Origin: Hyphochytrium catenoides
Taxonomy: Eukaryota > Sar > Hyphochytriomycetes > Hyphochytriales > Hyphochytriaceae
Length of the DNA stretch: 32,182 nucleotides
Assembly: GCA_900088475.1 (NCBI GenBank)
Contig: FLMG01004519.1
Span: 1 to 32,182, forward strand
Direction of reading: 5' to 3'
Of the stretch, positions 22,381 to 31,717 are shown one piece after another; the stretch's first letter is position 1; every line of letters starts with the position of its first letter. The notes beneath the pieces were generated by a model, which saw nothing but the letters and a program-made list of their open reading frames with translations, ran no database searches and was not told the DNA's origin. The position numbers and the translations under genes were made by a program.

Positions 22381-25300
22381 TTGTGTTTGACTGTCCTTTG
22401 TTCCTGCTTGCCTTTATCTTGCCCTTTGCTACCTGTCTTCACGTTGATTGGTTTCTTTGATCGTAACCTCTGGGCCAGGCGTGGGAACGTACGCCAAATG
22501 GTGGAGAGGCTCACGCTCAAGGCTCTTTGGAGGTGGAGAGAACCCTCTGATAGCGCCAAGGGTTCTTGACAATGGGGAGCAGCAGTCAAATGGAGGCCAG
22601 GGTTTTCAATGGGAGAATGACTGCCATAACTTCAAGCTCATGGCAGACTTTTGCCTAGTCAATGGAGAGACTTTTTTCGTTGACAGACGGCACAAAGAGT
22701 TGGTACAGTTCTTGCGGTGGCAGGCATCTGATGAGGAGCTGCGCCTATGTCTGTTTCTTTACCATCAAGCTAGGATTTGGTCAAGGTGGAAGAAGGATCA
22801 TGGGGACGCGGAACTATTGTCTCCCTCAATGGTAGAAGATAGTATCAGTCCTCCAATGTTGAAGCGCTTAGGGAGTGGGCGGAAGCACAAGGAGGAGATC
22901 AACATGTCCCACATAGAAAATCTTTCTGCCATCAATATTATCAAGGTTCTAGCCCCTGAGGAAATAGAGTGTGTTCCTTCCGAAGAGCTTATGAAGATAC
23001 TCAGCAAAAGGGAGTGCCTGACTCTGGAAAGGAGCATTGTATTGTCTAAGGTATCCAAGAAGGAGCCTAAAGTGCAGACGGAGTACAATGAAGCCTGGCT
23101 TGACAAGAATAGGAAGAAGAGGTACGAGTTAGGGCTATAGTCAAGCAGGGGCAAGTGAGTGAACTAAACAGAGGGGTATCGTGAGCTAAGGAATGACCAA
23201 CGTGTCAAGAGAAGCATAGAAAATGGCGACATGGCGTGCCGCAGATCCTAGGCAAAACGATACTGCCATGAATAAAAGCCGGTGACAGGCAGAAGGGTCA
23301 GGGACAAGCGAGGAAGCAGGAGGAGGTGGAAAGAGGAGATCTAACGTCATCTATACAGCTCCTTTGCCAAGGTTCTGAGCCGAATGTTGTGCATAGAGTC
23401 ACTTACGGTCACACTGGGGGATGAAGCCTTTCTGGCCCTTTATTACTGTCATGTCGCCTTTCTGACTGTCTGCGGCTACGAGCCAGAGGATGCTATCGGT
23501 GAGTGACTCTCCTCGAGCCTGTTTAGCTAGCCCCTCTTGCTAAAGAAGTATCAGCCTTATGCTCCCAAGTAGCTGAGTTCTTAGTCCCCTCCATTGCGTG
23601 CATCTACCGTTCACCATCTGTTTGGCCGGTAGGGAGTAATAGTTTCTGTCGTCTGACACTTCTGCGATGATGTACTAATGTGCGGCCCTGTGCTTTCACT
23701 TGATTCGGGCCTTCTACCTGATCCCGGGATTGGCCTTCTTGACTTCTTTAGCTCTCTTGCTCTCGGACGTCCCGGGGTTATCATTCGCGTCTGGAGCTTA
23801 TTTTCCGCAGAAAGGAGCCGGAGGGGCCATGGAAGTGGAGGACGAACGAGCGACAGATGCTCTGGTTCAGTCTCTGTTCCAGAGTGTTTTTGAGTTTGAG
23901 TCATACCTGGACGTGAGTGAACGCTGTCATGATCCCTAGCCTTCTCTCTTCTGGCTGAGATCGTCCTTTGAATACCCCTAGATTTGTGGACGCGAGTTAT
24001 CTCCCGTCTTCTCTCCTTATGATTCGATTTCGCCTCCTCTTTTTCCCTAGCTTTCAATCCGCTCAGGGCTTCCCCTTAAGGTCCGCAGTGGAACGTAAAG
24101 GCCTCTTCCGTTGCTCTCTCCCTTCGCTCGAAGCTTAACTCCATCATGTCGTGTCGTCCCAATTCTAGGCACTTAACGTCTCGGACACATTTGAAGCGGC
24201 GGTGGAGGTTGGGAACGAAGCAATTGCATATGAATGCTTTCATAAGGCCAGCAACATTCTGCTGATGTTCTCTTCGTCATCATCTCCGGCGTCATTTTCG
24301 TCTGATACTCCTGTCGATAGCTCTGCTGGTTCAGAGAAGGAGAACAAAGAAGATGTACATTTCTTGCTTACGCCTTTCGGGCGGACATGCACGGTGCTAG
24401 AGCGAGTCATATTCTGCGGCATTTCTCTTCTGGAGAGAGAGAAAAAATACTCAGAAGCCATTCACTATATCCAGCTCGTTCTTTCTGCTTCGCATCCCGT
24501 CATTTTCAAGGCCCAGCGGAGCTTACTCTGGTTTAGGCTATCAATGGTACCAGTGCAAAACCCACGCGCCCCTCTTCTCCCTTCCTCGTTATAGTTGTCG
24601 ACTTTCTTGCTGTTTCGAGCGGAGTTTTCTCCAAGGCAATGCATTGCATCTCTGCTGCTTTTGTCTCCGTCGCCATCCTCTTCCTGCTCATGTTCGCCTT
24701 ATCTCCTTCAGGATTACTATCACCTTGGAAGCGCCTCAAAGGCTCTTGAGGCTTGCGAGCTGGGGCTGGAAGATCTCCACGTAGGGGGTGGGGATCGTCT
24801 GCAGTTAGAGGACCGCTGCATGCGGTTGAGCTCTCCACCTCTGAGATGGAAAAAGCCCAGCATTCCGACAAGGATCACTGCTGAGATCAGGTACAGAGAG
24901 AGAAAGAGTCAGGGTAGACCTGCCAGGACATTTTATGGATGGCTCTCATATTCTGAAACTGGGAGGACCCGGGCGTGCTCCAGATAACGTTTGCTCTTTG
25001 GCCGCCTGATTCCTGAAAGGAGAATTTTGGTTTTGGCTTCTCGATTGATTTTGTCTCCACTTCCGCCTTTCATGGTAAGCATCTGATATCTTCTCTGGCC
25101 TCTTGCATGTTATCAGGACTTTAAAAGAGGAAGAAGTTGCCACACAACCTTGTCAGGCCACGGACGTAGGTGCAACAACCGAGAATGGCGGGCCGTTAGG
25201 TGACGGAGTGACGGGAGGTAGCATTGAAGACAAAGTGAAGAGGTGGTACCTCAACTATCTTTGTAGAAGAGACGACCTGGAAAATGGAATAGTTGCACTA

Positions 25301-26393
25301 GATTGCGCTCCTTCTGCACAATGGACTGGAATGCACGCTGAGAATGGGATCTTCCTCACTCTCTTCTCTCTCTTGTGCTGGGAGGTCATCTTCCCGACCC
25401 CGCCCGACGGAGAAAGAAAGGAAGACCTCGGTATACAGCTGCCATACCAAGACTGTCCTTTGGACTTCTTCTCCTTCACCTTTTTCAGAAGAAGACACAG
25501 AAAAGCACTACTGGAGGTCGAACTAGAAAGGATTAAGGAAGGTAAACATCTCTGGGCTCTCCAGGCGCTTTTCCTCCACTCTTTCTGCTGGGCCTCTTGG
25601 CTTTCGAGTCTAAAGGGCCTGTTGATGGCTGCGCATGACTGTCCGTGCCTCAAACCACGTTTCATAGGCTACGCCGAGATCCTCAAGGCAATGTGGCAAA
25701 GACATTGTCCCTCCGTCTGTGTGGGATGTGACTGGTCCAGGAACTCTCTGGAAGAACTATTGAGGATTGCTAATGGCCTTGGAGGTCTGGTTCTCGCTGA
25801 AGTCTGTCGCACTTTGGCTGAGAACTATCCGGAGTATTCACACGGCTTCCCAGACCTCATTCTGTGGACCCAAACTGGAGAGTAGGTCAAGCATTATCCT
25901 TGTCTCTAAAACCCATTGCGTTAGTGCAGTAAGCGTCTCTCATTCATCAGCTTAGCTCGTGGACTGTTAGCTGAGCCTTTTTAGCTGACTTCACTGTTTC
26001 TGCAGGCCCAAGGTCCTTCTAGTTGAGGTGAAGGGTCCAGGAGATAGACTGAGGTAAGCTACAATCAGATGCACACCAGTCAATTACCTAGTCGTTGCTC
26101 CTTCGGTGTCAAGACTTTCAATGCCATCGTTCTCACTGAATCCATTTACTTGCATGTCTCTGTCTCATCCCTTTCGCCTCTCGGTTCGTCAGCTACGCCC
26201 AACATCATTGGATTCACAGGTAAGCTGAGAACAAAATCTTTCTGTGCAAGAGACTGATGTCTGAGAGTTCCTTTTGTCTAATAGGCTGCGAGGCGCTGGT
26301 GCCAGCGTAGAAGTGTGCTATGTCCTCAGGGACAAGTCTTCTCCCTCTTCCTCTCCACCAGTAGGCGAACAGTCGCCTCCTATTGAACCATAA
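21441..26393 (+). CDS. FAN1: FAN1 structure-specific nuclease (VRR-NUC domain), DNA interstrand crosslink repair
   Basis: FAN1 is a nuclear 5'-flap endonuclease and exonuclease acting in interstrand crosslink repair. Eleven exons: 21441-21787, 22059-22258, 22479-23121, 23359-23498, 23752-23912, 24169-24546, 24712-24890, 25117-25881, 26006-26053, 26193-26219 and 26285-26393. They give about 998 residues, close to the animal protein, with all phases matching. The helical repeats include ASKALEACELGLED, then GGGDRLQLEDRCMRL and PLRWKKP, a FAN1 hallmark. The nuclease module runs from about 740 to the end. Predicted catalytic residues are Glu758 in GMHAENGIF, Asp929 in HGFPDLILW, and Glu945 with Lys947 in LLVEVKGPGDRL. 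It continues YAQHHWIHRLRGAGASVEVC. No UBZ zinc finger is visible in the short, disordered N-terminus. That region has a PIP-box-like RTIDSFF, lacking the usual Gln. Intron 2 holds a polypyrimidine minisatellite. Exon 10 is only 27 nt. Confidence 0.93.
22302..22380. repeat. 12-bp polypyrimidine minisatellite (TTTCTCTCTCTC, six units) followed by a CT run, in FAN1 intron 2
   Basis: TTT triplets recur exactly every 12 bases at 22302, 22314, 22326, 22338, 22350 and 22362, separated by CT repeats, and a pure CT run follows. The tract is all pyrimidine on the coding strand and lies in the 220-bp intron 22259-22478. It may act as an unusually long polypyrimidine region for the 3' splice site, though it ends about 100 bases before the acceptor. 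Confidence 0.92.
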
Positions 26394-26398
26394 CTTAG

Positions 26399-26411
26399 CA
26401 CACACACACAC
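26399..26411. repeat. Short CA dinucleotide run
   Basis: About six CA units immediately after the FAN1 stop codon, probably in its 3' untranslated region. Confidence 0.7.
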
Positions 26412-26645
26412 CTACTTGTGACTGATATTTTCTCTTACCATCCAAAGAATGCATGCATCTGTCTCTCGCTCCAGCCCCTCTGATGTTTGTTACTTTCCAG
26501 GCTGCTGCTGAACTATGTTTCTTGTTCACTGCCTTCCTATCCAGGTGTTAAGTCTCTTTTACCTCCTTCACCTCTTCTCATCTCTGTTCTTCTGCTTCAG
26601 TTCTCGACCTATTGCACCTTTGTCTGCTCTTCTTGCCTTTGGACC

Positions 26646-27157
26646 ATGACCATACCCAACCTTCCAACTCTGGAGGGCGTACTTTCGCGAGGCATCCACA
26701 GTGAGCTGTCTGTGAGGTGCTACGTACTGCGCCCAATAGTGAGCGTGATCTCTGATGACTTGCTGCGACGAGACTCGCAGTAGGACAGATACGGATCGGA
26801 CACATCAAAGAGAGAGGAATGGTTTAACGAAATGATCGTGATTGCTCCTGGTAGCTTCCATTCCAGCTCCACCCAGCCCGAAGAGAGGATACACCTAAGT
26901 TGAACCCCTTACAAAGGGCTGCACAAGATTCAATAATCTTAGACTTTATAAGACAGACTTTCCTTGGGCTCGGCAACACCGCCTCCAACAGGAAGAAGTC
27001 CCTTCCCCAGGGTCAGCATCCACCACTTTCCAAGCAACGGCGACCCTTCCCGCGCCTCTCACATTCACTTACACGAATGACTTCACGGGTTGTCTTGTTC
27101 AGTTGTACGGGCCATTGCCTAAGGAGGCCAAGACATGCCTCGCCTCACACAGACTGA
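26646..27157 (+). CDS. Weak candidate: small two-exon gene of unknown function
   Basis: An ATG at 26646 opens 31 codons (MTIPNLPTLEGVLSRGIHSE, then LSVRCYVLRPI) ending at a GTGAGC donor at 26739. A pyrimidine-containing acceptor at 26865-26866 returns to phase 0 in a second open segment (26867-27157). That segment begins LHPAREDTPKLNPLQRAAQD and then becomes low in complexity and Arg-rich. The consistent phase and amphipathic look favour a real exon pair, but no family is recognisable and the 3' part could be spliced differently. Another candidate exon lies at 27338-27478 but could not be joined in phase. It may instead be FAN1 3' UTR and spacer. Confidence 0.25.
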
Positions 27158-27578
27158 GCGACGGATTATGTATGTCTAACATGATGAGCGATAAGCGCAT
27201 AACTTACTTCGGGTATTGACTTGCGTCTGCGCATGTCATCGGTGCGTATCAGTACCCCTCACTTTCCCCATTTGAGCTTCCTCTTCCTCGTAAGCAAAGT
27301 CCTTGCCCACTTCCTTGATGTTGATTTATATTCAGGCAAGAGCGATATCACAGAGAACCTGGTGCCACTAGCAGTGGTGGCATTATCGGCAATGGAATGG
27401 GAACAAACAATGGAGTATGACACTAAGGAGAGATGCATAGGGAGGAGCAAACTAGATACATCTGGCCTCAATGTTTGACAGAGATTGACCAGAGGCCTGG
27501 TATTATGCTGATCTTTAAGGCGTAAGTGAAAGAGAGATCCGCGCTTCGTTCCCTCTTTAGATGGGTACCCCAGCACGA
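27158..27578. other. Spacer between the weak candidate gene and the P450nor stop
   Basis: About 420 bases. A pyrimidine tract and CAG near 27337 precede a 47-codon open segment ending at 27478. It could be a terminal exon, but I cannot connect it in phase to anything upstream. No polyadenylation signal for the minus-strand P450 gene was recognised. Confidence 0.35.
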
Positions 27579-28919
27579 CTACCAGACCACTGGAAGTTCC
27601 TTTATGCCAACATCCTTTTCTGGAGGTGTGTACTTGACCTCAGAGAAAGGGATAGCGAGCTTGAGAGAAGGAAGCTTCTGAAATATGGTGCCAAAAACGG
27701 ACTGCAGCTCTGCTCGCGCTAGCCACTCGGCGATGCATTCATGAATGCCATAACCGAACGCCAGATGAGGATTTGGTTGGCGATGGATGTCGAAGGTATC
27801 GGGATCCTGGAAGACATTGTCATCTCTATTCGCGGACTGGTTGGATGCAATTAAACCTTCGCCCGCCTTAATCCGGGTCCCCGCGAAGGTCACGTCCTCC
27901 TTCGCTACTCTCCTCATTGCTAAAGCAGAGGCAGTATGATAGCGCAATATCTCTTCGACGGCTGAAGAGACCAGCGTAGGATTCTTCTTGAGCTCGTCGA
28001 GTTGTTTAGGGTGTTCCAATAGAGTTACGACCCCAAGCGCTATCATGCTCACCATCGTAGCGTTGCCAGCCACCAACAAGAGAAATGTGATGCGCACAAG
28101 GTCTTCATGCTCCAAATGCCCCGGACGGAGCTGTTCGGCTACTAGTCTGCTGATGAGGTCATCGGTCGGTTGCTGTTCCTTCTTGACAATCAGTTTATCC
28201 AAATAGTCCGACAGTTCTTTACTCGCTGCGGACGCTTGGGTGGACGTAGAGCTTCCACTCGTTCGAACAGCGTTACAACTGGTAAGGTACTCCATGTCTT
28301 CGTAAGGAATCCCCAAGAGCCGGTAGATAATCTGGGTTGGCACTGGAAAGGCGAAGCTCTCGATAAGATCCACCGGTTGTTTGCCATCGTGTTTCTTCAT
28401 CATTGCGTCCAAGGAGTCCTCCACTGTCCTTTGAATGCTTTGGCGCATCGTCTCGACATTTTGCTTTGAGAAGAATGGGTTGACCATTCCTCTCTGAACA
28501 GTGTGTTCTGGTGGGTCCATATCAACAAAGGTCGGTCTTAGCGAGGCAGCGGCCCTACCCCCGGCATCGAGCTCTGGAAATCCCTTCCAAGTGCGAATCT
28601 TGCTAAAGCGATTGTCTTCCGAGAGACTGCAGACATCCTTGTGCCGCGTGACCAGCCAGGCTGTGCTGCCATCCCAAAGCTTCACCTTCGAGAGTCCGTC
28701 TTTCTTACGCATATCTGCAAACTCTGCAGGGGGTTCATACCCTGACGGACGCCTGAACGGAAAGCATGGAATGTCTCCTTCTTTCGTTGCCGTAGGATTC
28801 GTAGCCATGCTGCGGACCGTCCAAGAAGCAACGTTGAGGCGTCTCGACTGCCAATGCCTCGAAAGCTGCTTCACCGCGCTACGATAGGTCAATGAACCGG
28901 TGACCGTCCTAAAGCACAT
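27579..28919 (-). CDS. CYP55: Cytochrome P450 nitric oxide reductase (P450nor, CYP55 family), intronless
   Basis: P450nor reduces two NO to N2O using NAD(P)H directly, without a reductase partner. From the ATG at 28919 it is 446 residues with no intron. Similarity to fungal P450nor runs through the whole catalytic part: FRRPSGYEPPAEFADM, FVDMDPPEHTVQRGMV, FLLLVAGNATMVSMIALG (I helix with the key Thr), EEILRYHTASALAMRR (ExxR and the active-site Ser), NQSANRD, and FGYGIHECIAEW with the haem-ligand Cys (27735-27737). The Lys and Arg of the NADH-binding cluster are kept in SKIRTWKGFPEL. The first 37 residues (MCFRTVTGSLTYRSAVKQ and on) are basic and Ser/Arg-rich, like a mitochondrial presequence. 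A second ATG at 28808 (MATNPT) would start a cytosolic form. The lack of introns among intron-rich neighbours suggests lateral or retro-mediated acquisition. Confidence 0.95.
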   Translation of the reverse strand: MCFRTVTGSLTYRSAVKQLSRHWQSRRLNVASWTVRSMATNPTATKEGDIPCFPFRRPSGYEPPAEFADMRKKDGLSKVKLWDGSTAWLVTRHKDVCSLSEDNRFSKIRTWKGFPELDAGGRAAASLRPTFVDMDPPEHTVQRGMVNPFFSKQNVETMRQSIQRTVEDSLDAMMKKHDGKQPVDLIESFAFPVPTQIIYRLLGIPYEDMEYLTSCNAVRTSGSSTSTQASAASKELSDYLDKLIVKKEQQPTDDLISRLVAEQLRPGHLEHEDLVRITFLLLVAGNATMVSMIALGVVTLLEHPKQLDELKKNPTLVSSAVEEILRYHTASALAMRRVAKEDVTFAGTRIKAGEGLIASNQSANRDDNVFQDPDTFDIHRQPNPHLAFGYGIHECIAEWLARAELQSVFGTIFQKLPSLKLAIPFSEVKYTPPEKDVGIKELPVVW

Positions 28920-30130
28920 TGCTGTCTGCGCGGGTATCAAAGCGATTTTGATTATGATTAACAATGATCATAAAGAAGCTTGGCGCTACGTGCCTGCAAT
29001 CGCTGAGGGCCTACTACTAGCTACCGTTCCCTCTTCTCTTGTATGATGCATCGAGTATGCCCTTCCCCCCGGCCGGTGGGCGGATAACTTAAAGTTCTGA
29101 CAAATTAAGGAGCCGAGTGATTGGCGCTTTCGTCTGAAGGGTCGGTCTTGTATGCTATGCGTCAAGTCAAGGCCAGCACCTGTGCAAAGTCCCCGAAGAA
29201 AGAATATGTGTAATCGATCGGGAGATGCCAGCTGGTTCTCACGCATCAACTGTTAAGTTGTCCAGGAAGATGGCACAGACGGCAGAGCCTACTTTAGCAA
29301 CTAAGCCAAAGTAACCCCACCTCAAGTGTCATCATGCAGCATTCTTCTGTTTGTCACTCAGCAGCAAGATTCTGTCTGCCGGTTAGCTGTATGGACAACA
29401 GCGATGTTCTCAGGCTGCAGAAGGGAGGATGGAAGGGTCCGAACTACCTGGCGGTGCGACAGTCAACAGCGGCAGCATGTGTTGGAGCCAAAACGACTAG
29501 TGGCGGGTGGCCGCCGTGTTGCACATCATTATGAGTAATGCTCTTCGTCATGTCACAAAGATCGTGATGTTCCATGCAACAGAGAGCAGATGGAGGACAA
29601 CCTCGCCAAAAGCAAGGAAAACCAAGACTCCAGAAGAGGGCAAACTCACCATCATGTTATTGCCTCATCCAGTGTCATGGCAGTAGTACGGAGCAAGCAG
29701 CGGACAGGTAGACAGAAGAACTAGAACCTCAATAGAGAACCAGCAGGGCGTAGCAAGCTCTCCGGAAAGAATGGAGGCAAATCTCCGCCGCTGCTCGCTG
29801 CTGTGTCACCTTCGCAGCTGCGTCTCTGCTGGATCCTTCTCCTTCCTCATCATCGGCACACAACGCACTACGGCTGGCTTAGAACTACTAGTGCTATGTC
29901 GCCATGGTGGCTGACAGTTCAAACTAAGACAGAACCTCCATCCTCCAAACCCCACTTTTTTTTTCCACCTGTGGTTTCTTCTGGTTGTCTTTTCTTCATT
30001 AATAAGGCCGTTCTAAGTATGGCCCAACAATGTCAGTAAGATAAAAAGCCCAGTTCCATTTGTAAGCGCGGACCTATGGGCTACGCTCGACGCCTTTGTC
30101 AAAGGAAAGGAACTGTCAATTCGCACCAGC
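28920..30130. other. Non-coding stretch upstream of P450nor
   Basis: About 1.2 kb holding the P450nor promoter. I see no TATA box, but a GC-rich palindromic patch (CCGGCCGG) lies near 29070-29080. Open frames at 29326-29538 and 29803-30039 overlap each other or lack any recognisable sequence, and I do not call them genes. A poly-T tract lies at 29957-29965. Confidence 0.4.
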
Positions 30131-30131
30131 T

Positions 30132-30424
30132 CTTGTACTTGTACAAGTCTTGACTCTCTTGTAAGTACAAGTTATAAAGAGGTGAATACTTGTATTCCTG
30201 GCAAGGGTCTTGTTTGTTGACGATGAGGGCTCTGGGGACTTGTTGCTGGCAAGCTACTTGGTACTTGTCTACGATCCTCTCACTTACACTTATTATTTAC
30301 TTGTAACTGACGACTCTTGTTATTAGCGTTACAAGTTACAAGCATCAAGCGTCGAGAGCAAGACTCTTGGGAAGCTCCAGCTTGTCACTTCTCACCTCAA
30401 TGCTTGCAAGCACTTCTTGCAAGA
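30132..30424. repeat. Dense cluster of CTTG/CAAG words (ACTTGTA-type degenerate repeats)
   Basis: I count 25 occurrences of CTTG or its complement CAAG in about 293 bases, against roughly two expected by chance. Many sit in ACTTGTA or TTACAAGT contexts, and some form palindromes such as CTTGTACAAG and CTTGCAAG. Spacing is irregular, so it is not a simple tandem repeat. It could be a decayed satellite or a cluster of binding sites. Confidence 0.75.
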
Positions 30425-30826
30425 GCACTTTTCTCAAAGTTCTACATCATCATAGGCCTTGATCCTATGGGTAATAAGTCCCTTGTCCTCTCCATCTCTG
30501 GTCCTCCTTTGCCTCCTTCCTCCTAATCGCCTGGCCTGAATGGTCTCAGATGATGTCGACGCGATGATGATGAGTGGTGGCGATGAGAAGAGGGCGATGA
30601 TCTAATAACTACAATCACTTATTATTAGCAGATGGGTGGTCCTCACCACAGACAGGGAGGAGACATGTCGTTGGAAGATCACTGACAATGTACTCGCCGC
30701 AGTTTGCTATTTTTGCCCGGTCACTCACTTCCAGAGATAGAGATGACTGCCAAGCCACGATGATTGCGATTCCTGAGAGCTGTGATACATCATGTCGTCG
30801 ATTCTTGAGGATGAAACTGTCCGACT

Positions 30827-31306
30827 CCGCATCACAAAGAGCTATCGAAGTCAGGTGATGATTGATGATGGATAAAGACCGCAGCAGCCACCAATAATCT
30901 ATTATCGGGCAATCTGTTGGTCAATCTGTAGGATATTACTGCTTCCTATCACGCTTGGGATGACAAGAGACTGCATGTGTAGCTAGCCTCCGTACGGTCC
31001 TTGTTCGCCCTTCGTGATATGTGTCACCAGGCCAGTCACCACCCACCAGACACATTGTCAACAAGATAAGTCCTATTCCGCATCACAAAGAGCTATCTGA
31101 GTCAGGTGAACGATATTTGATGATGGATAAAGACCGCAGCCACTAATGTATTCTCAATCAACTGATATGGATGCAGATGTTGCTGCTTATTACCATAGTT
31201 ACGAAGAGGAGGATGTAAGAAACTCCATGTATGGCTAACATATCTATGGTGCTTGTTCGCCCTTCGTGATACCTCACCAGTCACAGGTGTCAAGATAAGT
31301 GAAGAG
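30827..31306. repeat. Tandem duplication, two diverged units of about 250 bp
   Basis: Unit 1 starts at 30827 and unit 2 at 31078. Shared blocks include CCGCATCACAAAGAGCTATC near the start, a GATGGATAAAGACCGCAG block, CTTGTTCGCCCTTCGTGATA (31000 and 31252) and a final AGATAAGT. Matching blocks are offset by about 251 bases at the start and 229 at the end, so unit 2 has small deletions. Neither unit has a coding frame spanning it. Confidence 0.88.
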
Positions 31307-31573
31307 GTCTTCCTCAAAGTCCTCCTCCATTGTCATCCTTCGTGATGCTTCATCGTGAACATTAGTTGTCGCTGACAGTTCGTCGTTTACCTGACGACGA
31401 TTTGAATAGGTGCCATCTTTCAACCTCCCTGGAAGATATTTTCTAGCTTGTCCACGAGATATGCTGTGAATCTTCCCAAGGAACGATTCTTCTGCTGCTG
31501 CCTTCGGTAGAGAATTCATCCTCCTTTCATCACTCGTTGACCTCGACCCATCATCGGACTTTTTACTTATCAT
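31274..31573 (-). CDS. Doubtful open reading frame, product unknown
   Basis: From an in-frame ATG at about 31573 the frame encodes about 99 charged residues, ending FEEDLFTYLDTCDW. The open frame extends further upstream without an ATG. Its end overlaps the last bases of the tandem repeat. No domain is visible and I rate it a likely chance frame, recorded because it is the only long frame in this stretch. Confidence 0.18.
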   Translation of the reverse strand: MISKKSDDGSRSTSDERRMNSLPKAAAEESFLGKIHSISRGQARKYLPGRLKDGTYSNRRQVNDELSATTNVHDEASRRMTMEEDFEEDLFTYLDTCDW

Positions 31574-31659
31574 TCTCTGCTGTGAAATTTGCTGCCCGAG
31601 GAGGATGGTGTAGCTGCTTCTTCTCAGGATTGGCAATAAAAGAATAGGTTGAGCTCGCC

Positions 31660-31665
31660 TTTATT
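31660..31665 (-). terminator. Likely polyadenylation signal of the right-end gene
   Basis: Read on the minus strand this is AATAAA, 53 bases after the TAA at 31720-31718. It supports the reality of the small gene upstream of it. Confidence 0.5.
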
Positions 31666-31717
31666 GGAGTGGGGGGAGAGAGGAGACGGCGATGCTGCCT
31701 TCTTCTAACATCAACAA

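Noticed and set aside
22263-22589. Minus-strand frame encoding Lys-Glu-Arg repeats across the FAN1 intron
   Set aside because: It is the translation of the CT minisatellite in a spliced intron, so its length reflects the repeat rather than coding.
23642-23751. Open segment RAFYLIPGLAFLTSL before FAN1 exon 5
   Set aside because: It follows a TACTAAT-like branch point and ends in a pyrimidine tract and TTAG. Joining at 23752 restores phase from exon 4, so the segment is read as intron.
29326-29538. Two overlapping plus-strand frames (about 66-70 codons)
   Set aside because: Both frames are open over the same bases, which suggests GC-driven absence of stops, and neither has a recognisable sequence or splice context.
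31093-31170. TGATGA and CTGA motifs in the tandem repeat, suggesting a C/D box snoRNA
   Set aside because: The second motif is missing in the other unit, the terminal stem is only about four AT pairs, and GATGA words are common nearby.
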